A DNA stretch of 64,000 bases, from assembly GCA_036506495.1 (NCBI GenBank), contig DASXRQ010000115.1, positions 62,001-126,000 of the forward strand. The letters run 5' to 3'. Positions within the stretch are counted from its first letter, which is position 1. Each line of letters begins with the position of its first letter. The position numbers and the translations under genes are program-made. This document shows positions 8,394 to 16,570 of this stretch, one piece after another. The DNA is from DASXRC01 sp036506495 (GTDB lineage: Bacteria > Actinomycetota > Actinomycetes > Mycobacteriales > Micromonosporaceae). The notes under the pieces were generated by a model. The model saw only the letters and a program-made list of their open reading frames with translations, was not told the DNA's origin and made no database searches.

Positions 8394-9629
8394 ATGAGCA
8401 CCGAGACCGCGCCCGCGACAACCGCCGTGGCCTGGGCGCGGGCGCGGGAGCTCGCGTATGCCGCCGGTCTGGCGGCCGTGCCCGAGCCGGAGGATGCGCC
8501 CCTGGCCGAGACGGACGGTGCCACGCTCGCCGAGCCGCTGCTCACGCTCACCGATCTGCCCGCCTTCCCAACGTCCAGCGTGGACGGCTGGGCGGTGCGC
8601 GGTCCGGCACCGTGGCGCGTCGTCGGCCGGGTGCTCGCCGGCGGGATCGCGCCCGACCTGACCGACGACGGCACCGCGATGGAGGTCGCGACCGGCGCGA
8701 TGGTGCCGAGCGGCACGTCGGCCATCGTCCGCGTCGAGGACTCGAGCGCGTCCGCCGATGGCCGGGTCACCGGAGTCGCGCGCAGCCAGCCGGAGTGGCG
8801 GCTGCCGGGCGAGGAGGCGGCCCGCGGCGAGCAGCTGCTTCCGGCCGGGACCCCGGTCACCCCGGGGGTGATCGGGTTGGCCGCCTCGTGCGGCTACGAC
8901 CGGCTGCGGGTGCGCCGGCCGCCGCGGGCGGCGCTGCGCGTGTTCGGCGACGAGCTGCTCACGGCGGGACCGCCCGGCGCCGGGCGGGTCCGCGACGCGC
9001 TCGGACCCACCGTGCCGGCCTGGCTCCGCCGCCTCGGCGCGCTGACGCCGCCCGAAGCCGTCCACGACCCCGTTCGGGACACGTTGGACGCTCACCTCGC
9101 CGCGATCCGGGACGCATTGCCCGGCGCTGATCTCATCTGCACGACCGGCGGCACCATGCACGGTCCGGTCGACCACCTGCACCCCGCGTTGGCCGAGCTG
9201 GGCGCCGAGTACGTCGTGAACACGGTCGGCGTACGCCCGGGGTTCCCCATGCTCCTGGCCCGCGTGCCGGGCGCGGCCGGCCGGACGCGGTTTCTCGCCG
9301 GCCTGCCGGGCAACCCGCAGTCGGCCGTGGTCGCACTCGTCTCGCTCGTCGGTCCGCTGCTCGCTGGGCTGCACGGCCGGCCGCTGCCGACACTGCGCAG
9401 GGTCACCCTCACCGCGCCGGTCCCCGGCCGCGGCCAGGACACCCATCTCGCCCTCGTGCGGGTGGACGCGGACGGCGCCGCGCACCCGGTGCGACACGTC
9501 GGCTCCGCGATGCTCCGGGGCCTGACCGCCGCGGACGGCTTCGCGGTGATCGAACCGGGTACGTCGGGGTCACCGGGTGACCGGGTAACCCTCGTACCGC
9601 TGCCACTGATGACCGGAGAACGGCCATGA
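8394..9629 (+). CDS. moeA: Molybdopterin molybdenumtransferase MoeA, divergent
   Basis: 411 residues. MoeA inserts molybdate into adenylylated molybdopterin. Visible family features are LTDLPAFPTSSVDGWAVRG at the N-terminus, the VLAGGIAPDL and TGAMVPSGTSAIVRVED segments, and a C-terminal FLAGLPGNPQSAVVALV motif. The central loop, usually TTGGVSVGDYD, reads TTGGTMHGPVDHL here, so the acidic tail of the motif has moved or changed. I chose the ATG at 8394 because TAGGCT stands 7 nt before it and the preceding in-frame extension is a shadow of mog. It overlaps moaE by ATGA. Confidence 0.88.
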   Translation: MSTETAPATTAVAWARARELAYAAGLAAVPEPEDAPLAETDGATLAEPLLTLTDLPAFPTSSVDGWAVRGPAPWRVVGRVLAGGIAPDLTDDGTAMEVATGAMVPSGTSAIVRVEDSSASADGRVTGVARSQPEWRLPGEEAARGEQLLPAGTPVTPGVIGLAASCGYDRLRVRRPPRAALRVFGDELLTAGPPGAGRVRDALGPTVPAWLRRLGALTPPEAVHDPVRDTLDAHLAAIRDALPGADLICTTGGTMHGPVDHLHPALAELGAEYVVNTVGVRPGFPMLLARVPGAAGRTRFLAGLPGNPQSAVVALVSLVGPLLAGLHGRPLPTLRRVTLTAPVPGRGQDTHLALVRVDADGAAHPVRHVGSAMLRGLTAADGFAVIEPGTSGSPGDRVTLVPLPLMTGERP

Positions 9630-10072
9630 GCTCGCCGACCGCATCTCGCCGCGCGGAGGTCAAGATCGTCGCCGTGAGCGCCGAGCCGCTCGACGTCGCC
9701 GCGCATGAGGCGGCCGTGGCCGACCGCCAGGCCGGCGCCGTCGTGTCGTTCCTGGGCGTGGTGCGCGACCACGACGCCGGCCGCGGGGTGGCGCTGCTGG
9801 AGTACGAGGGCCACCCCAGCGCGCACGATGTACTGCGCGAGGTCGCGGACGAGGTCGCGATGGACCCGGACGTGTACGCGGTGGCGGTCTCGCACCGTGT
9901 CGGCCGTCTCGCGGTCGGCGACGTCGCCCTGGCGGCCGCCGTCTCGACCACGCACCGCGCCGCCGCGTTCGTGGCGTGTGCTCGGCTCGTCGACGAGGTG
10001 AAGTCGCGGCTTCCCGTGTGGAAGCGGCAGGTCTTCGACGACGGCACCGAGGAGTGGGTGAACTGCCCGTAA
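9626..10072 (+). CDS. moaE: Molybdopterin synthase catalytic subunit MoaE
   Basis: 148 residues. MoaE is the large subunit of molybdopterin synthase; with thiocarboxylated MoaD it adds two sulfurs to cyclic pyranopterin monophosphate. Motifs include GAVVSFLGVVRDHDAGRGV, LEYEGHPSAHDVL, VSHRVGRLAVGDVAL, and the C-terminal VKSRLPVWKRQVFDDGTEEW, which contains the catalytic lysine region (the KxxxPxWK block). Its partner MoaD is encoded at 27563-27823 rather than next door. The start overlaps the moeA stop (ATGA). The gene ends the plus-strand moa cluster. Confidence 0.95.
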   Translation: MSSPTASRRAEVKIVAVSAEPLDVAAHEAAVADRQAGAVVSFLGVVRDHDAGRGVALLEYEGHPSAHDVLREVADEVAMDPDVYAVAVSHRVGRLAVGDVALAAAVSTTHRAAAFVACARLVDEVKSRLPVWKRQVFDDGTEEWVNCP

Positions 10073-10117
10073 CGGCTCAGCGCCGGCCGGGCACCACCAC
10101 TCCGAGGCGCGACGTTC

Positions 10118-10666
10118 TTATCGGCCGGGCAGTCGCCGTCCGACATGGGCAGCCTTCACGGCGATCCTCGCCTCGCGTCGGGCGATCCTCGCGGTCCGCC
10201 GCACGTCACGCCGTCGCCCGGCGACGAACCGGCCGGCCCGCCATCGCAGGCTCGGCTGTCCCTCGGTGTCCGCCGCCGCGAGCAGCAGGCCACCGAGGAG
10301 GCCGAGGTTCTTCATGAAATGGATGCGTTGGCTGTGCCGTTCGGCCGGGTCGTCGTACGTCCAGAACGAGTGCCCGGCGATTGTCGTGGGGATCACGGTG
10401 CCGGCGAGGACGGCCGCCGCCGGGCGAGTGAGGTGGCCGGTGGCGAGCAGCAGTCCGCCACCGAGCTGCACCGCTGCGTTGATTTGGGTGAGGGCGCGGG
10501 GTGAGCTGGGAAGCCGGGGATCGGTCCGCTCGAGCAGCGGTCCGATCCGGTCGGTGACCCGCTTCGCCCTGGGCACCAGGGGGTCCGGGTTGGCCAGAGT
10601 CCGGGCACCGCTGGCGATGAAGATGGCGCCGAGCATCGCGTGGGCGGCCGCGCGTACGGGTCTCAT
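10118..10666 (-). CDS. DoxX family membrane protein
   Basis: 182 residues. The first 130 residues form a DoxX-like domain with four hydrophobic segments: AHAMLGAIFIASGARTL, QINAAVQLGGGLLLATGHLT, AAAVLAGTVIPTTIAGHSFW and NLGLLGGLLLAAADTEG. The last 45 residues are highly basic (RRRDVRRTARIARREARIAV). DoxX-like proteins take part in redox or thiosulfate-linked processes in some bacteria, but no specific reaction can be assigned. The gene is convergent with moaE, with only 45 bp between. TATGAC stands 6 nt before the ATG and may be a leaderless -10. Confidence 0.8.
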   Translation of the reverse strand: MRPVRAAAHAMLGAIFIASGARTLANPDPLVPRAKRVTDRIGPLLERTDPRLPSSPRALTQINAAVQLGGGLLLATGHLTRPAAAVLAGTVIPTTIAGHSFWTYDDPAERHSQRIHFMKNLGLLGGLLLAAADTEGQPSLRWRAGRFVAGRRRDVRRTARIARREARIAVKAAHVGRRLPGR

Positions 10667-10730
10667 GTGCTAGTCATACCCGCATCGCGAAGATCAACGC
10701 AGGGATCGGGCGAAAGCGTTCGCCGGTTGC

Positions 10731-11957
10731 TCAGGCCGGCTGGGTGCGCAGATAGCGGCCGAAGTGCGGCACGGTGAAGGCGACCGTCCCGCGCTCGCCG
10801 GAGTAGATCAGGCCCTTCTTGATGAGGGCGTCGCGGGCCGGCGACAGGCTGGCCGGCCGGCGACCGAGCGCCCGTGCGATCTCCGCCGTGGGTACGGCGG
10901 CGTCCACCTCGCTCGATCCGGCGCCGGCCGGCGGGTCATCCACACCGGACAGTGCCGCCATCGTGCGCATGTACTCGCGCTCGGCCGGGGTGGCCCGCTC
11001 GAACCGGGAGCCGAAGAAGCCGACGGCCAGCTCGGCCTCGGCCTCGGGCGCGGCGACCCGGACGTCGGCGGCCGCGATCGGCGACCGCGGGGCGTGGTCC
11101 CAGGTCGCCTTGCCGTACGCCTGGACGAAGTACGGGTAGCCGCCGGACTGCTCGTACAGGAGGTCCAGGGCCTTCGACTCATACTCCACGCCCTCCCGCT
11201 CGGCCGGCGCGCACAACGCCTGGTCGGCGGCGATCCGGTCCAGCCGGTCGATGCGCTGGTAGCGGAACAGCCGTTCGGAGTACGACTTCGCGGCGGACAG
11301 CACGGCCGGCAGGTGCGGAAGTCCGGCGCCCACCACGATCAGCGGCGCGCCAAGCTGGGACAGCTCGTGGCAGGCGGCGCAGAGCGCCGACACGTCGTCC
11401 GGGCCGACGTCCTGCATCTCATCGATGAACAGGGCGACGCCGGTGCCGACGTCGGTCGCCACCGCGGCCGCATCGGCGAACAGCTCCACCAGGTCGATCT
11501 CGATGTCGCCGGAGTCGGCGCGCCCGCTCGCCGCGGGCAGGTCGATGCCCGGCTGCCACCGGTCCCGGAGCTTGGCGTTGGGAGGGTTGGCGCGCAGCGC
11601 GAACGCCTTGAGCACGGCCAGGAACTCATCGATCCGGTGCGGTGCCCGATGTCGGGGCGCCAGCTCCCGGACCGCCATGTGCAGGGCCGCCGCGACGGGG
11701 CGGCGCAGCGACTGGTCCGGGCGAGCCTCGATCTTGCCGGTGCCCCAGAGGCGGCCGATGGCCTGCGAGCGCAGCGTGTTGAGCAGGACGGTCTTGCCCA
11801 CGCCGCGGAGGCCGGTGAGCACGAGGCTGCGCTCGGGGCGGGCGCGGGCGACCCGCTCCAGCACGACGTCGAAGACCTCGAGCTCGCGGTCGCGGCCGGC
11901 GAGCTCGGGTGGGCGCTGGCCGGCGCCCGGTGCGTACGGGTTGCGGACCGGATCCAC
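10731..11957 (-). CDS. AAA-type ATP-binding protein (AAA_16/ORC-like) with C-terminal winged helix
   Basis: 408 residues. Walker A is VLTGLRGVGKTVLLNTL (about residues 48-64) and Walker B is GVALFIDEMQDVGPDD (about 177-192). A sensor-like strand LIVVGAGLPHLP follows, then an alpha-helical lid. The C-terminal region (TAEIARALGRRPASLSPARD and following) looks like a winged-helix DNA-binding domain. Such actinobacterial proteins are usually annotated only as ATP-binding protein; a role in DNA- or protein-complex remodelling is possible. I placed the start at the GTG at 11957 because TACGGT lies 7 nt upstream; another GTG at 11966 would overlap that -10. No partner gene is adjacent. Confidence 0.8.
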   Translation of the reverse strand: MDPVRNPYAPGAGQRPPELAGRDRELEVFDVVLERVARARPERSLVLTGLRGVGKTVLLNTLRSQAIGRLWGTGKIEARPDQSLRRPVAAALHMAVRELAPRHRAPHRIDEFLAVLKAFALRANPPNAKLRDRWQPGIDLPAASGRADSGDIEIDLVELFADAAAVATDVGTGVALFIDEMQDVGPDDVSALCAACHELSQLGAPLIVVGAGLPHLPAVLSAAKSYSERLFRYQRIDRLDRIAADQALCAPAEREGVEYESKALDLLYEQSGGYPYFVQAYGKATWDHAPRSPIAAADVRVAAPEAEAELAVGFFGSRFERATPAEREYMRTMAALSGVDDPPAGAGSSEVDAAVPTAEIARALGRRPASLSPARDALIKKGLIYSGERGTVAFTVPHFGRYLRTQPA

Positions 11958-12026
11958 GTCTCGCACCGTATCGGGCTATCTAGCGTTGAGCCTAGAACCG
12001 GGTAGAAGCGGCTATCGGCGTGTCGC

Positions 12027-12698
12027 CTACCGCTTCTTCAGGCAGAGCACGAAGTCCAGCGTGTTCAGCTCGCTGTCGTAGAAGTAGTAGTACTGGTAGC
12101 CGGGGACCTTGCCGCCGCCGCACTTGTTCCTCCAGTCGGTCGTGCCCTCGAACCGGGCCAGCACCTCGTAGCTGCCGCTCGCGCACTTGATGATCCGCAT
12201 CTCGGGTGCCTTCTCGGTGCCGTCGTTGGTCAGGCACTGGCCCTTCGCGGCGAACCGGGCGTCGGTCGAATTCGCTGGGGCCGGGGTGGCGCTCTGGGCG
12301 CGGGTCGGCTGGGCGCTGCTCGAGGCGTTCGGTCCGCCCTGGGCCGCCGGCGAGTTCTCGGCCGCGGGCTCGCCCTGGTCGCGGCCGACGAGCCACAGTG
12401 CCAGCCCGCCACCGCCACACACGAGCAGCACGAGAACCGCCACGACCGCGATGATCAGAGCGGTCGTCCTGTTCTTCTTGGGCGGCTCCGGCTGGAAGTC
12501 GCCGTATCCGGTCCGCCCGTACCCCTGGTCGTAGCCGGTCTGACCGTAGCTGCCGGCGTACCCTTGCGGCTGCCCAGCCTGGTCGTAGCCGGGCTGCTGG
12601 CCGGACCCGGGCTGCTGCCCGTACCCGGGCCGTTGGTCGTACCACGGCTCCTGCGGTGGGTCCGGGTACGGCCCGCCCGGCGGCCCGTAGTTCGACAT
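12027..12698 (-). CDS. Membrane-anchored protein with Gly/Tyr/Gln-rich N-terminus
   Basis: 223 residues. The first 70 residues are a low-complexity cytoplasmic region rich in PGYGQQ-like repeats. One membrane helix follows (TALIIAVVAVLVLLVCGGGG, about 78-97), then a Ser/Ala/Pro linker, and a folded outer domain of about 80 residues with four cysteines (GQCLTND, IKCASG, NKCGGGK, VLCLKK) that may form two disulfides. GGAGG lies 6 nt before the ATG. The layout (repetitive tail, single helix, small Cys domain) is common among actinobacterial hypothetical secreted or anchored proteins. Function unknown. Confidence 0.75.
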   Translation of the reverse strand: MSNYGPPGGPYPDPPQEPWYDQRPGYGQQPGSGQQPGYDQAGQPQGYAGSYGQTGYDQGYGRTGYGDFQPEPPKKNRTTALIIAVVAVLVLLVCGGGGLALWLVGRDQGEPAAENSPAAQGGPNASSSAQPTRAQSATPAPANSTDARFAAKGQCLTNDGTEKAPEMRIIKCASGSYEVLARFEGTTDWRNKCGGGKVPGYQYYYFYDSELNTLDFVLCLKKR

Positions 12699-12900
12699 GC
12701 ATGTCCTCCAGCTCTGGGGTGCGGCGTTGGCCAGGCGCCGGCCTCCGCGGTGCTCTGGTCACCGTAGCGTGACCCGTGACGAGCCCGACTCCCCGATCGC
12801 GGCCGGCAACCCACGGACGTCCGCTTTGCCCGAACCGTCCCGACAAATTGGCGTTGCCCGCGTCGCGGTGCGCCCCGGCGCGTCGCTAGCATGCGCTCTC

Positions 12901-13635
12901 GTGCTGGTCGTGGGGTGTGCCGCGCTCGGTGCGGCGGTCGGCGCGGTCACCCCGGCGGTCGCCCACCGGCTCGCGGTGGAGTACGGAACGCCGTCGAGGT
13001 CGGCCTGCGCACACTGCGGGCGTCCGCTTCCGCCGGGGCTTCCCGGGTGGGTACGCCCAACTACGCGCTGTCGCGGGTGTGGACGCCGGCTCGGGCCACC
13101 GCTCTGGCTGACCGTGCCGGTGGGGGCGGTGTCCTTCGGCACGCTGGCCTGGGCGCTGGGCGGCTCGGCCGCGCTGCCCGGCTTTCTCGCGGTCGCCGCG
13201 TTCGGCGTCGTGCTCGGGTTCATCGACGTGGCGTGCCTGCGGCTGCCGGACCCGCTCGTCGGGGCCGCCTTCCTGGCCGGGGGTGGGTGGCTGGTCGGCT
13301 TGTCCATCGTGGACGGTGCGACGGACGCGTTGGCGCGGGCCGGCCTCGCCGCGCTCGTGTCGGCCGCGGCGTACCTCGTGCTGGCCCTGCTGCCCGGGTC
13401 GAATCTCGGGTTCGGCGACGTGAAGCTGGCCGGCGTGCTCGGCCTCATGCTCGGCTGGCTCGGTTGGCCCGCCGTCGTGTCCGGACTGGTGTTGCCCCAC
13501 TTCATCAACGGCCCGATCGCGCTCGTACTGCTCCTCTCCGGCCGGGCTGGCCGGCGCACCGACCTGCCGCTCGGCCCGGCGCTGCTGGCCGGCGCGCTGC
13601 TCGCGGTTGTCGTGGCACGGCTCCTGCCCGGATGA
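12901..13635 (+). CDS. Prepilin peptidase, A24 family (TadV/CpaA-like)
   Basis: 244 residues. An aspartate membrane protease that cleaves the leader of type IV-like prepilins, here presumably Flp and the TadE-like proteins. The two catalytic aspartates fit GFIDVACLRLPD and GFGDVKLAG. A zinc-type CxxC-CxxC pair (CAHCGRP and CRGCGRR) lies in the N-terminal cytoplasmic loop, as in bifunctional PilD-type enzymes, though the full methylase domain is not evident. Start: GTG at 12901 lies 8 nt after TAGCAT; an in-frame GTG at 12868 is an alternative. The frame is open back to 12697 but that part overlaps the divergent gene. Confidence 0.85.
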   Translation: MLVVGCAALGAAVGAVTPAVAHRLAVEYGTPSRSACAHCGRPLPPGLPGWVRPTTRCRGCGRRLGPPLWLTVPVGAVSFGTLAWALGGSAALPGFLAVAAFGVVLGFIDVACLRLPDPLVGAAFLAGGGWLVGLSIVDGATDALARAGLAALVSAAAYLVLALLPGSNLGFGDVKLAGVLGLMLGWLGWPAVVSGLVLPHFINGPIALVLLLSGRAGRRTDLPLGPALLAGALLAVVVARLLPG

Positions 13636-13939
13636 CACCCTTCGCAGTCAGCGATCCGACACATCACGGTGAGTACACGCGGTCGCGATCCGGATCCGGT
13701 TGCGCGCCGGATACGTCCCTCTCCGTCCCTTAATGACATCGGCCGATCATGTGAGGTCGTGTAGCGCCACCATGTCGCAACGGCTTCACCACGCCGACTT
13801 CCGGGGGAGGTGTGTAGCCGGTCGCCTGACTGTTGCTACGGGAGGTGGCTCGGCAGGCTCTCCTGCGACGGCTAGTCGGCCGTCGCAAACAGTGCGGTGC
13901 CGTGGCACGCGGGCCGTCGACAGGGGGGTGCAACCGCCC
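13636..13939 (+). promoter_or_regulatory. 304-bp structured leader upstream of flp
   Basis: No gene is seen here. The last 90 bp contain two hairpins that share nucleotides: GCAGG/CCTGC (13853-13857 and 13862-13866) and TGCGACGGC/GCCGTCGCA (13864-13872 and 13879-13887, loop TAGTCG). The second is a strong perfect 9-bp stem ending 52 nt before the flp ATG. Because the stems overlap at 13864-13866 they cannot form together. This could regulate flp expression, or stabilise the pilin mRNA. I could not match it to a known riboswitch. Confidence 0.45.
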
Positions 13940-14143
13940 ATGCTCATGATCAGCCTCTATTGCAAGGCCAAGGCCCTGTGGGCCACCCGGGACCGGGGTG
14001 CGAGCTCCGTCGAGTACGCGCTACTCGTCGTCGGCATCGCCGCCGCGGTCGCGGCTCTTGTGTGGGGCCTCGGAGTCATCATCTCCGGCCAGTTCGACAC
14101 GACCTGCAACAGCGTGTCCAACGGCGCATCGGCTGCCTGCTGA
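13940..14143 (+). CDS. flp: Flp-type pilin subunit
   Basis: 67 residues. The motif GASSVEYALLVVGIAAAVAA (about residues 20-39) has the Flp hallmark of a small-residue cleavage site followed by a Glu-Tyr pair and a hydrophobic helix. The short basic leader (KAKALWATRDR) precedes it. The mature peptide would end with CNSVSNGASAAC, so a C-terminal disulfide is possible. It is the expected substrate of the prepilin peptidase at 12901-13635 and the major subunit of the Tad pilus. The ATG at 13940 was chosen because a second ATG (13946) and the leader length both fit, while longer frames upstream run through the non-coding leader. Confidence 0.9.
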   Translation: MLMISLYCKAKALWATRDRGASSVEYALLVVGIAAAVAALVWGLGVIISGQFDTTCNSVSNGASAAC

Positions 14144-14187
14144 CGGGCAGGGGCTGCGCCCACTTCCGACAGGCTCGAGGGACGGCG

Positions 14188-14601
14188 ATGCGACGGCGGG
14201 AACGGACTACGCGCGCGCCGGACCGGGGCGCGGCAGTGGTCGAGGCCGCCCTCGTGTTCCCGCTGTTGCTGCTCCTCATGTTCGGGATAATCGACTTCGG
14301 CCGAATGCTCAACACGCAAGTCAAGATCAGCGAAGCGGCCCGGGAGGGGGCCCGGGCCCTTTCGCTGAACGAGAGCGCCAGCGGCCGAGTCGCCGCCGTG
14401 ATGGGCGGTACGACCGGATATACGGTCGACGCCTCCGACGGCTGTGCGAGCAACCCGCCGCCGGGCGATGACGCGACGGTCGTCGTCAACGACGCCTTCA
14501 GTTTCATCACCCCGGTCGGTGCGCTGGCCGGGTTCTTCGGCAACGGATTCGGCGGTACGGTCTCGCTCAGCGCCACGGGGGTCATGCCGTGTCGGGCCTG
14601 A
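14188..14601 (+). CDS. TadE-like minor pilin
   Basis: 137 residues. It has the TadE signature: RGAAVVEAALVFPLLLLLMF then GIIDFGRMLN, which is a hydrophobic helix after a short basic leader with a Glu at position +5 of the likely cleavage site. TadE-like proteins are minor pilins (pseudopilins) that help assemble Flp pili. Two cysteines (DGCASN and VMPCRA) could form a disulfide in the outer domain. GAGGGA is about 6 nt upstream of the ATG at 14188. It overlaps the next gene by 13 bp. Confidence 0.88.
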   Translation: MRRRERTTRAPDRGAAVVEAALVFPLLLLLMFGIIDFGRMLNTQVKISEAAREGARALSLNESASGRVAAVMGGTTGYTVDASDGCASNPPPGDDATVVVNDAFSFITPVGALAGFFGNGFGGTVSLSATGVMPCRA

Positions 14602-15740
14602 TCCTTCGACGTGCCGGACGCCGGCGACCGCGCCGCGACCGCGGCGCGGTCGTGGCTCTGGTCTCGGTGCTACTGGCCGGCGGCGTCCTGACCGGCATGG
14701 GTGCGCTGGTCGTCGACGTCGGACTGCTCTACGCCGAGCGGGAGCAGCTGCAGAGCGGGGCCGACGCGGGCGCCACGGCGGTGGCCGCCGTGTGTGCGCA
14801 GAGGCCGGCCGAGTGCACCGAGTCGGACATGGGCACCCTGGCCGAGGCCGGGTACGCCGACGCCAACTCGCCGGACGGACTCGCGGACGCGGAGGTCTGC
14901 GGGCAGGGATTGCCATTGGGCGCCTGCACTCCCGGGGTCGGCAACCTGACGGACTGCCTCGCGCTGCCGTCCTCGGTCCCGGCCGGTGCCCCGTACGTGG
15001 AAGTGCGAACGACCACCGAGGTGGCGGGGGGCGCGACCGCGTTGCCGCCCGTGTTCGCGGGCACGTTCACCGGGTACGACGGCACGACCATCGGGGCGTG
15101 CTCGCGGGTGAGCTGGGGTCCGGCCGGAGTGGCGGACGTGGAGCCGGCGATGGCCATCTCCCGCTGCTACTGGGAGACGGCGACGAGCAACGGCACCGTC
15201 TACCAACCGAAGCCGACCGCGACCTCGTACGGAAGTGCCGACCCGAGCCGCGAGGTCGTCCTGCATTGGCACGCGCCGGACGACCCGTCGCCAGCCTGCG
15301 GTGGGCTGCCCGATGGGTTCGGGTGGTTCACGAACACCGGCGGCACATGCCGGCGGGAGGTGGAGGCGCAGAACTGGTATGACGGCAGGGCGATGGCCCA
15401 CACACCACCCGGCTGCGCAGACGACCTGATGGACGCGTTTTCCAACCGCAGCCCGGTCTCGGTGGCGATTATCGACCAGGCGAATGATCCTGCCCATCCT
15501 GGGGAATATCGGGTCGCTGGCATCGCCCGCTTCGTCGTCACCGGATGGGCCAGCACCGTGGGATGGATCGGCGGGCCATCCTCCGATCAGCCTTCTCCGC
15601 TCACTGGCGCCGCGACGTGCTCCGGCAGTGGCGACCAGTTCTGCGTCTTCGGTTACTTCACCACCGGCGTGCTGCCTACCGGCATCGGCACGCTCGGTGA
15701 TCCGCACTACGGCGCCGTCTACCTCAAGACCATCGGATAG
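14589..15740 (+). CDS. TadG-like, cysteine-rich pilus-associated protein
   Basis: 383 residues from a GTG that lies inside the tadE-like gene. A basic leader (RRRPRRDRGAVVALVSVLLA) and one membrane helix are followed by VGLLYAEREQLQSGADAGAT, the TadE/TadG-type region that follows the helix. The remaining 320 residues are extracytoplasmic, rich in Gly, Thr and Trp, and contain at least eleven cysteines, suggesting several disulfides. The position in the locus and the N-terminus support a TadG-like role. The outer domain itself is not one I recognise. Confidence 0.8.
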   Translation: MSGLILRRAGRRRPRRDRGAVVALVSVLLAGGVLTGMGALVVDVGLLYAEREQLQSGADAGATAVAAVCAQRPAECTESDMGTLAEAGYADANSPDGLADAEVCGQGLPLGACTPGVGNLTDCLALPSSVPAGAPYVEVRTTTEVAGGATALPPVFAGTFTGYDGTTIGACSRVSWGPAGVADVEPAMAISRCYWETATSNGTVYQPKPTATSYGSADPSREVVLHWHAPDDPSPACGGLPDGFGWFTNTGGTCRREVEAQNWYDGRAMAHTPPGCADDLMDAFSNRSPVSVAIIDQANDPAHPGEYRVAGIARFVVTGWASTVGWIGGPSSDQPSPLTGAATCSGSGDQFCVFGYFTTGVLPTGIGTLGDPHYGAVYLKTIG

Positions 15741-15751
15741 GACCAAAGCTC

Positions 15752-16543
15752 ATGACCCGTCGGATCCTCGCCATCCTGCTCGCGACCGTCCTCGCCGCCA
15801 TCGGCACGCTCGCGGTCCTGTTCTACGTGAAACGGGCCGACGACCGAGCGGTCGCCGAAACGACCGCCGTCGAGGTGCTCGTCGCGAAGCAGCGCGTGCC
15901 CGCGGGCACCACCGGTGAGAGCATCCGGAAGCGCAAGCTCGTCGAGCTCATGCGGCTGCCGGCGGGCAGCGTGCCGAAGGACGAGGCGCTCACCGACATC
16001 CCCCCGGAGCTCGACAAGCTCGTGATCACCTCCGATCTCCAGCCTCGCCAGCTGCTGCTGCGCGGGATGTTCAGCCAATCCACCCGCAGCTCGGGCGGGC
16101 TGGCGATCCCGTCGGGTAAGGTCGCGGTCTCGTTCTTGGTCACCGCCGCGGGGCAGGTGGCCGGCTATGTCCGGCCGGGGTCCCAGGTGGCCGTGTACGC
16201 CGAGTACCACCTGTCGGACGACGGCAAGAGGCAGATCATCGGCGAGGGCAAAGGCGATCACGACAGCACCGGGATCCTGCTGCCCAGGGTCGATGTCATC
16301 GCGGTCGGCCCGTACGGGGAGGGTGCGACCACAACGACGCCGCTGAACACCCAGCAGCAGTCCTCGACGGGCAACCAGCCAAGCAGGGAAGGTGTGCTGG
16401 TGACCGTCGCGGTGTCGCCGGACGACGCGGCGACGCTGATCCACGCGGCCCAGGCCGACGCGATCCACCTCGCGCTGGTGACCGAGGACTCCGGCCCACT
16501 GCGCGCCGGAATCGACACCAGCGCCGAGTCGACGTCCGGCTGA
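15752..16543 (+). CDS. Flp pilus assembly protein CpaB/RcpC-like, SAF domain
   Basis: 263 residues. One N-terminal membrane helix (RRILAILLATVLAAIGTLAV) is followed by a SAF-type beta-clip domain (VLVAKQRVPAGTTGESIR, about residues 40-60) and by the RcpC/CpaB domain. In diderms CpaB works with an outer-membrane secretin, which is absent here as expected for a monoderm, so its role is probably at the cell wall. A Thr/Gln/Ser-rich stretch near 195-215 interrupts the second domain. Spacing to tadG-like is 11 bp and no strong SD is seen. Confidence 0.85.
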   Translation: MTRRILAILLATVLAAIGTLAVLFYVKRADDRAVAETTAVEVLVAKQRVPAGTTGESIRKRKLVELMRLPAGSVPKDEALTDIPPELDKLVITSDLQPRQLLLRGMFSQSTRSSGGLAIPSGKVAVSFLVTAAGQVAGYVRPGSQVAVYAEYHLSDDGKRQIIGEGKGDHDSTGILLPRVDVIAVGPYGEGATTTTPLNTQQQSSTGNQPSREGVLVTVAVSPDDAATLIHAAQADAIHLALVTEDSGPLRAGIDTSAESTSG

Positions 16544-16570
16544 GCACGCCCGAACCGGGGGAGGCCCGCG

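Noticed and set aside
12697..12900. N-terminal extension of the prepilin peptidase
   Set aside because: It overlaps the divergent gene start and encodes no membrane or leader features; starts at 12868 or 12901 fit better.
13700..13940. Possible cyclic-di-GMP riboswitch before flp
   Set aside because: The conserved GEMM core sequences could not be found; only generic hairpins remain.
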